Part shown: piece after piece, positions 6,844-10,776 of the stretch | How the letters are laid out: each line of letters begins with the position of its first letter | Position numbering within the stretch: the first letter of the stretch is position 1 | Assembly (NCBI GenBank): GCA_900550825.1 | Contig: URTZ01000055.1 | Coordinates: forward strand, 1 to 10,776 | DNA length: 10,776 bases | DNA from: an uncultured Collinsella sp. | GTDB lineage: Bacteria; Actinomycetota; Coriobacteriia; Coriobacteriales; Coriobacteriaceae | Reading direction: 5' to 3' | Made by a program: the position numbers and the translations under genes | Notes under the pieces: generated by a model | What the model was told of the DNA's origin: nothing | Databases searched by the model: none | The model's input: the letters and a program-made list of their open reading frames with translations, nothing else

Positions 6844-6852
6844 CCGATCAAT

Positions 6853-6897
6853 AACCACCACAAAGGGGACAAGCACCTTTGCGGTGGTTTTTGTTTT
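6853..6897 (+). terminator. Intrinsic terminator built from a GGGGACAG-type hairpin
   Basis: AACCACCACAAAGG (6853-6866) pairs with CCTTTGCGGTGGTT (6876-6889) at 13 of 14 positions, with a nine-base loop, followed by TTTTTGTTTT (6888-6897). On the plus strand it should end the ABC operon and kinase-like transcript. It runs into the last codons of the opposing regulator gene (stop at 6896-6898). On the minus strand no T-tract follows the stem, so termination there is less likely. The hairpin differs from 8465-8499 at only two of 35 positions. Confidence 0.85.
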
Positions 6898-8299
6898 AGG
6901 CCGAGGGGAAGGCCTTGGTGAGACCGGCGCGCGTCTGCGTGTCGGTCTTTTGGTAGATGGAGCTCAGGTGGCGCTGTACCATGCGCATCGAGATACCGAG
7001 TTCCTCGGCAACCTGCTTGAGCGGGCGTTCATCCTGGGTCACGGCTATGAGCACGTCGACTTCGCGCGGGGTGAGAGCGTGGTTGGCGATGAAGGCCTGG
7101 CGTTGCTCCTCGATGGTGGGGGCGGCGAGTGCTTCTTCTGCCAGCTGCTCGCGCTCGCGCTCCCGCTCGGTTTGGGGCAGGCGGAACAGGCCCGCGGCTA
7201 CAAACGCCGCGCAGGCGGCGACGAGCAAAACGAGCGCACCGATCATAATGAGGGCAACGTTATCCGAGGTCACGAGAGCAAGCGAGATGCCCGATGTGGT
7301 GAAAGCGCATACATTGTTGGCGGCGCGGCCCATGCCAGCCCAAAGGGCGGGCGCATGCATGTGCGGTGCCAGCTGTGTAAAGGTGGCGGTAAAGAACGTG
7401 ACGAAAAAGCCCGAGCTCAGGTAAAAGACGACAAGGCCCAGGTTGGGATCGGCGCCGGCCTCCACGGCCAGGATGGAAATGGTCGAGAGCACGGCGATGC
7501 CGAGCATGACAAGTCCCATGTAGCGGCGCTCGGCAAGGTCAAAGATAAGACCGGCGGCAAGGCCGCTTGCCGCCAAAAAGAGGCGCGGCCAAGTCTGCAC
7601 GGCAATGGTGCCGTGGGCGTTGGAGAGTGTGACCACGTTGTCGAGGGTGGAGAACAGACAGGCAAGAATCATGACGAGCGCGATGCTCCAGCATGCCTGC
7701 TTGGCGAGGGCATGAGAGGACTCAGCAAAGGGATTGATGGCGGGGCTGGAGCTCTCGGCAGCTTTTTGGGGAACGACGCTGAGGGCGGATATGGCGATAG
7801 TCGCTGCGCCAAGGACGATGAGCTCTGCGATACCGCCGCAATTGAGCAGGTTGACGGCGAACTGCATCAGGATGCCCGCGGCATAGGCTGCTCCCGCACC
7901 GGTGGCGAGCTTGGGATCGTCTTGAAACGCCAGTGAAAAGGCGTGGTGCGCAGCGGCGCCCAGCAGGCCGAGTCCGAGGAATGCGAGGCAGCCCAGAATC
8001 TCGAGGGCAAGCGAACCCGTGGGGGACTGGATCTGGGTCAATCCCAGGATGGCGATGGGAACGGCGGCGCTGACAACTGCCTGGGGCTGGCCTTTGCGTT
8101 GGGCGAGACCGAGCAGTGGTGCATATCCGATAAAGCCGAGCACGCTCGCACCCAGAATAAAGCCCTGTGCGATTACAACGCGTTCGGCACCGGCGAGCAG
8201 CCCGACGTTGACGTCGAAACGAAACTCGGCGGCAAGGAAGGCGAAGGTGAAGAGCGCGAGTGCCAGAAGCGCGTTGATTTTAGGCCTGCTCAGGTTCAA
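6896..8299 (-). CDS. LuxR-family transcriptional regulator with N-terminal 12-helix (MFS-like) membrane domain
   Basis: 467 residues. About twelve hydrophobic helices are visible (near 9-28, 41-65, 74-91, 97-121, 134-153, 157-176, 201-224, 239-256, 260-279, 287-310, 318-341, 347-372), split six plus six by a hydrophilic linker (177-200) as in MFS transporters. A charged segment (376-391, EREREREQLAEEA) leads to a LuxR-type helix-turn-helix at 409-464: LTPREVDVL, then VAEELGISMRMVQRHLSSIYQKT. It is probably a membrane-tethered, ligand-sensing regulator. Related membrane LuxR regulators are expanded in Eggerthella lenta, where some control neighbouring genes. The start is TTG at 8299 with AAAGGA six bases upstream; no ATG or GTG lies between it and the upstream in-frame stop. 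It is divergent from the surface protein and convergent with the kinase-like gene. The ligand and targets are unknown. Confidence 0.88.
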   Translation of the reverse strand: MNLSRPKINALLALALFTFAFLAAEFRFDVNVGLLAGAERVVIAQGFILGASVLGFIGYAPLLGLAQRKGQPQAVVSAAVPIAILGLTQIQSPTGSLALEILGCLAFLGLGLLGAAAHHAFSLAFQDDPKLATGAGAAYAAGILMQFAVNLLNCGGIAELIVLGAATIAISALSVVPQKAAESSSPAINPFAESSHALAKQACWSIALVMILACLFSTLDNVVTLSNAHGTIAVQTWPRLFLAASGLAAGLIFDLAERRYMGLVMLGIAVLSTISILAVEAGADPNLGLVVFYLSSGFFVTFFTATFTQLAPHMHAPALWAGMGRAANNVCAFTTSGISLALVTSDNVALIMIGALVLLVAACAAFVAAGLFRLPQTEREREREQLAEEALAAPTIEEQRQAFIANHALTPREVDVLIAVTQDERPLKQVAEELGISMRMVQRHLSSIYQKTDTQTRAGLTKAFPSA

Positions 8300-8373
8300 G
8301 GACGGTCCTTTGGGTGGACGAATAATCGTGTCCTCGATTGATGCGTTCCCGGGACGAGTGTGGCGATGGCGAA

Positions 8374-8379
8374 ATCATA
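8374..8379 (-). promoter_or_regulatory. Possible -10 box of the LuxR regulator gene
   Basis: On the minus strand this reads TATGAT, one mismatch from TATAAT, about 75 bases before the TTG start. No good -35 is seen at 16-18 bases. The perfect dyad at 8402-8429 begins where the -35 would be, which would suit autoregulation. This is a motif match only. Confidence 0.3.
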
Positions 8380-8401
8380 TTGAATTAAACCGCAGGTAGA
8401 G

Positions 8402-8429
8402 GCCTAGGTTCACATCTACGAACCTAGGC
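8402..8429. promoter_or_regulatory. Perfect 10-bp dyad in the divergent intergenic region (candidate operator)
   Basis: GCCTAGGTTC (8402-8411) and GAACCTAGGC (8420-8429) are exact reverse complements separated by eight bases. Each arm itself contains the palindrome CCTAGG. It lies between the LuxR regulator (start 8299, minus) and the surface protein (start 8526, plus) with no T-tract on either side, so an operator is more plausible than a terminator. The 18-bp centre-to-centre spacing is longer than a standard LuxR box, so which protein binds is unknown. Confidence 0.55.
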
Positions 8430-8464
8430 ATATGGAGTCATTTGGCACATCTTGGTGGTACAGG

Positions 8465-8499
8465 ACCACCACAAAGGGGACAGGCACCTTTGTGGTGGT
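8465..8499. repeat. GGGGACAGG-loop hairpin in the leader of the surface-protein gene
   Basis: ACCACCACAAAGG (8465-8477) and CCTTTGTGGTGGT (8487-8499) form a perfect 13-bp stem with a nine-base loop. It is 33/35 identical to 6854-6888 and in the same orientation. The left arm can instead pair with GGTGGT at 8454-8459, and GGGACA (8477-8482) can pair with TGTCCC (8501-8506). The ribosome-binding site (8514-8520) is only 14 bases past the stem. There is no T-tract. Confidence 0.75.
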
Positions 8500-8525
8500 A
8501 TGTCCCTACGACCAAGGAGGCCGTT

Positions 8526-9557
8526 ATGAACGTAAGCCACTTTGACAAGCAAGCTCAACGTGAGTCCACCTGCTCGCTGGTTCACGGTACCTGGCGTTGT
8601 GTGGGTGCCAAAATAGCTTGCGCCGGCGCGTGTGCGCTTATGGTCGGTCAGTTGCTGCTGCCGAGCGTGGCGCTGGCGACGGAATGCGCCGATCCCGCCG
8701 CTGGGACGGATGAGGTTGCCGCGGCTCCGGTGACGCCGACGGTTGCGGAGGATACGGCTGCAACGACCGCGCCAGCTGCTTCGACCGCGCCTGCAACCGA
8801 TGCTGCTCCGGCGGCGCAAGCCACCGTTGAGCCTCAGCAGACAATCCCAGCCGATGCCGCCAATGAGCCTAGCGGTGCTGCGCTCGCTGGGCAAAACGCT
8901 TCTGGCGACGACAACGCCGCCATGCCGGCGAGCAACGCCATCATGCCCTGTGGCGTGACCGATGTGACAGGCGGGGGCGGCGTTAGGGTCAATACGACCG
9001 TGGTCGATCATTATACGAACTGCGAGCTTTCGGACAACATCACGCTCGAAAAGGGCCAGTCGTATACCCATGATTTTCCCGATGTTGAGGGTGGCATTCC
9101 AGAAGCGCTTGCGAGCGAAGTTGTCGAGGTTAAGTACTACAGGGCCGATGCCGCTTCGGGCACTCTGGTCGAAGTTCAGGATGCGTCCATGTCCGACGTG
9201 ACGGCTCGCTTCGAACCCGTTGGCAATCACATGAGGCTGACGCTGACCTTTACGGGTGGCGCGGCAGGCGGCTCGTATCGACTCACGCGCAATGAGGCTC
9301 TCTATATTGGCTCGGCACTGGAGTATACCGGAACTGACTATGAAGGCAGCTCGACTATCCTCAACGAAACCAGGTACGATTATTACCTCCGCTACGCCAT
9401 CAATAGCGAAATTACGCTCGTTGCGTCAGAAAACGAAGCCCTCCATAACCTGAACGTCAACGACGTGAAGACCAACTACGCGCCCGGCGAGGCGCCCCGC
9501 GCGACCGCGACGATTCCCGCTGCTGACGCCGACAAGTACGAGATCGCCTACGAGTGA
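8526..9557 (+). CDS. Secreted surface protein, N-terminal part ending at an in-frame TGA
   Basis: 343 residues up to TGA at 9555-9557. AAGGAGG (8514-8520) lies five bases before the ATG. There is an N-region of about 28 residues, a hydrophobic core (29-48) and a likely signal peptidase site after Ala51 (VALA, then TEC). Residues about 58-138 are a low-complexity linker rich in Ala, Pro and Thr. From about 150 the sequence becomes beta-rich (EVVEVKYYRADAASGTLVEV) with no recognised domain. At 309-343 (LNVNDVKTNYAPGEAPRATAT onward) a repeat module begins that is cut off at the stop. The same frame continues directly after TGA with the rest of that module, so this and the next entry were one gene of 663 residues. 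If the stop is obeyed, the product is secreted but lacks a wall anchor. A genuine nonsense change, a sequencing error or read-through are all possible. The function is unknown, perhaps adhesion. Confidence 0.8.
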   Translation: MNVSHFDKQAQRESTCSLVHGTWRCVGAKIACAGACALMVGQLLLPSVALATECADPAAGTDEVAAAPVTPTVAEDTAATTAPAASTAPATDAAPAAQATVEPQQTIPADAANEPSGAALAGQNASGDDNAAMPASNAIMPCGVTDVTGGGGVRVNTTVVDHYTNCELSDNITLEKGQSYTHDFPDVEGGIPEALASEVVEVKYYRADAASGTLVEVQDASMSDVTARFEPVGNHMRLTLTFTGGAAGGSYRLTRNEALYIGSALEYTGTDYEGSSTILNETRYDYYLRYAINSEITLVASENEALHNLNVNDVKTNYAPGEAPRATATIPAADADKYEIAYE

Positions 9558-9566
9558 TGGGAGGAG

Positions 9567-10517
9567 ATGGATGGCAGCGACCCCGCGGAGCTCACGCCCG
9601 TTGCCTTCTGGTATTCCGACCCCGCCAAGTATCCGACGGGCGCGAGGAGGATCGAACACTTCGAAGAGGGCAAGTTCTACATGTATTCCGTCGAGCTGAG
9701 GCTCAAGGGCGACAATACCGTGGGCAATGACTGCATGATGTACGTCAACGGCCATTGGACGCACCACATCAAGACCGTCAACGGCGTCTTCGCGCCAAAC
9801 GCTGACAATATGCTGTGCGAGCAGCCGATCGACGAATGGCGGGCCATCGACGTTATCGAGATCAACGGCGCCACGACCACCTTCAAGGCAGGCGATAAGC
9901 CGGTCTTTACGGCGAATGTTCCGACGGGCTCCAACTTCCTTCCTCAGTGTGAGTACTGGACGGGTAGCGACGGCAGCGAAGTGAACTCTCAGGAGTTCTG
10001 GGATCAGAACATCACGAACCACATCGACGCCTTTAAGCCTGGCGTGACCTATCGCTACGGTATCTACCTCAAGCCCGCGCGCGGATTCTACTTTACGCCC
10101 AACACCAAGCTGGTGATCAACGGCCAGGAGTGCGGCTACCAGATGGGCGAAGCGAGTGTAGTTGATCCCGAGAGCGGCTGTATCTTCACTCTGTGGCTCA
10201 ACACCGATTTGACCTTTACGCCTGAAGCCACGCCGACTCCCGATCCGCAGCCTACGCCGGATCCCAATCCGACGCCGCAGCCCGAGGTCAAGCCCGAAAC
10301 CAAGCCTGAGACGAAACCCGAGACCAAACCCGCGGCTAAGCCGGCCACGACAACCGCCACGACCAAGACGGTTGAGAAAGCCGCGCCGACCAAGAAGGGC
10401 GATGCTGTCCTGGCTACCACGGGAGATACCACCGTAATGACGGTCACCGCCCTAGGTGTCGCTGGCGCAACCGTTGCCGCTGCCGGCATCGCCGCAACCA
10501 AGCGCCGCAAGCGTTAG
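9567..10517 (+). CDS. C-terminal part of the interrupted surface protein, with LAxTG sortase signal
   Basis: Same frame as the preceding ORF: the open frame runs 9558-10517, with the first ATG at 9567. GGGAGGAG abuts that ATG with no spacer, so re-initiation would be poor, and a restarted product would have no signal peptide. The frame holds the rest of one module and a second: DVIEINGATTTFKAGDKPVFTA, CEYWTGSDGSE, FKPGVTYRYGIYLKP and KLVINGQE. This resembles short Ig-like modules found in Firmicutes and actinobacterial surface proteins. A Pro/Thr/Lys-rich wall-spanning stretch follows, then LATTGD (encoded from 10410), a hydrophobic helix and KRRKR. That is a cell-wall sorting signal of the LAxTG kind associated with class E sortases. 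It is likely a pseudogene remnant unless the upstream TGA is bypassed or is an error. Confidence 0.72.
   Translation: MDGSDPAELTPVAFWYSDPAKYPTGARRIEHFEEGKFYMYSVELRLKGDNTVGNDCMMYVNGHWTHHIKTVNGVFAPNADNMLCEQPIDEWRAIDVIEINGATTTFKAGDKPVFTANVPTGSNFLPQCEYWTGSDGSEVNSQEFWDQNITNHIDAFKPGVTYRYGIYLKPARGFYFTPNTKLVINGQECGYQMGEASVVDPESGCIFTLWLNTDLTFTPEATPTPDPQPTPDPNPTPQPEVKPETKPETKPETKPAAKPATTTATTKTVEKAAPTKKGDAVLATTGDTTVMTVTALGVAGATVAAAGIAATKRRKR
10290..10325 (+). repeat. Tandem 12-base repeat encoding KPET units
   Basis: Three in-frame 12-base units encode Lys-Pro-Glu-Thr three times, followed by a diverged KPAA unit. Third codon positions differ between units, so the repeat is not freshly duplicated. It forms part of the Pro-rich wall-spanning stalk before the sorting signal; unit number commonly varies between strains in such stalks. 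Confidence 0.8.
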
Positions 10518-10553
10518 GTTTTGGCGGCGGCGCCCATCCTCGGCTTTAGCAAA

Positions 10554-10771
10554 ATCTCAATCTGTAACACCAAGCCAGTCAAAACGGCTCTAGATGTTAC
10601 AGATTGAGATGAACCGAATGGCCGCCAACCTAACGTCTCGATCTGTAACACGTAGCGGGGAATTTGGTCTCTAACTGTTACAGATTGAGACAAAGCGGGG
10701 GCGGCTGGAGCAATATCTCGATCTGTAACAACTACAAGGCTCAACAGGGCCTAACTGTTACAGATCGAGAC
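10554..10771. repeat. Array of three 57-base hairpin elements (16-base arms, 25-base loops)
   Basis: Units lie at 10554-10610, 10635-10691 and 10715-10771. Each has a left arm (A/G)TCTC(A/G)ATCTGTAACA, a loop of exactly 25 bases and a right arm starting TGTTACAGAT. Loops and the 24- and 23-base spacers are unrelated in sequence, apart from CTAAC ending loops two and three. Arms pair at 16/16, 15/16 plus one wobble, and 15/16. Stem position 6 is A-U, G-U and G-C in the three units, which indicates selection on a plus-strand structure. Loops one and three have an extra 4-bp inner stem (AGCC/GGCT; AGGC/GCCT). The array begins 37 bases after the surface-protein gene and may continue past the window. 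No gene is seen in 10518-10776, and the arms have no T-tract. Confidence 0.85.
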
Positions 10772-10776
10772 AAACA

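Noticed and set aside
4795..6876. 693-residue open frame on the minus strand opposite the permease and kinase-like genes
   Set aside because: The plus-strand genes have clear family motifs, ribosome-binding sites and tight spacing. The antisense product is rich in His, Arg, Gln and Leu with no recognisable domain, typical of a shadow in GC-rich sequence.
6884..7936. 350-residue plus-strand frame opposite the LuxR regulator
   Set aside because: The minus strand encodes coherent membrane helices and a complete HTH; the plus-strand product is low-complexity Gly/Glu/Lys-rich with no motif.
8402..8429. Terminator or LexA box
   Set aside because: There is no T-run on either side, and the arms read GTTC then GAAC, the reverse of the GAAC-GTTC order of a Gram-positive LexA site.
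8442..8525. N-terminal extension of the surface protein from 8442
   Set aside because: It would translate the repeat hairpin and bury the strong AAGGAGG at 8514-8520, which fits the ATG at 8526.
9555..9620. TGA as a selenocysteine codon
   Set aside because: No convincing insertion hairpin is apparent just downstream, and the aligned second module has an aromatic residue, not cysteine, at this position. Left only as something to test.
10554..10771. CRISPR array
   Set aside because: Repeats alternate in orientation, are only 16 bases long with 23-25-base gaps, and no cas gene is visible. The pairing within units fits hairpin elements instead.

Overview
The window looks like part of a chromosome from a high-GC Gram-positive gut anaerobe of the class Coriobacteriia, most likely Collinsella or a close relative. 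This is an inference from several things seen here: about 60% or more GC in most genes, an amino-acid ABC operon in the actinobacterial gluABCD order, a binding protein with a combined twin-arginine and lipoprotein signal, a LuxR regulator fused to a 12-helix membrane domain, and a surface protein ending in an LAxTG-type sortase signal. No rRNA, tRNA, integrase, insertion sequence or CRISPR array was found.

Layout. 1-507: the 3' end of an AT-richer COG2865-type ATP-binding regulator. 538-1005: a stand-alone PTS EIIA of the galactitol/fructose class. 1176-2396: a membrane-anchored parvulin-type foldase. 2451-2894: a GatB/YqeY-family protein followed by a strong intrinsic terminator (2924-2955). 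3142-6843: an ATPase, binding protein, permease, permease operon for polar amino acids (probably glutamate, glutamine or aspartate), with a cytidylate-kinase-like gene at its end and a terminator at 6853-6897. 6896-8299, minus strand: the membrane LuxR regulator. 8526-10517, plus strand: a secreted, wall-anchored surface protein interrupted by one in-frame TGA at 9555-9557, so it reads as two ORFs (8526-9557 and 9567-10517). 10518-10776: three long hairpins in tandem. No gap without a gene exceeds 300 bases; the longest are 10518-10776, 8300-8525 and 2895-3141, and each holds the structured repeats described below.

The most interesting content is non-coding. Two hairpin families fill the intergenic spaces. 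The first has a constant GGGGACAG-type core between arms that differ completely from copy to copy but stay complementary (1021-1108, 2964-3036, 6173-6203, 6853-6889, 8465-8499). The second is the terminal array at 10554-10771: three units, each with 16-base arms and a loop of exactly 25 bases, unrelated loop sequences, and a stem position that changes A-U, G-U, G-C across the copies. Both look like structure-selected elements, perhaps of the REP/RAYT kind, but no transposase is visible in the window.

How the genes work together: the ABC operon is a complete importer (lipoprotein receptor, two permeases, one ATPase). The foldase could help fold exported proteins. The LuxR regulator is divergent from the surface protein, with a perfect dyad (8402-8429) between them that could be an operator for either gene. 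The remaining genes have no clear functional link to their neighbours.
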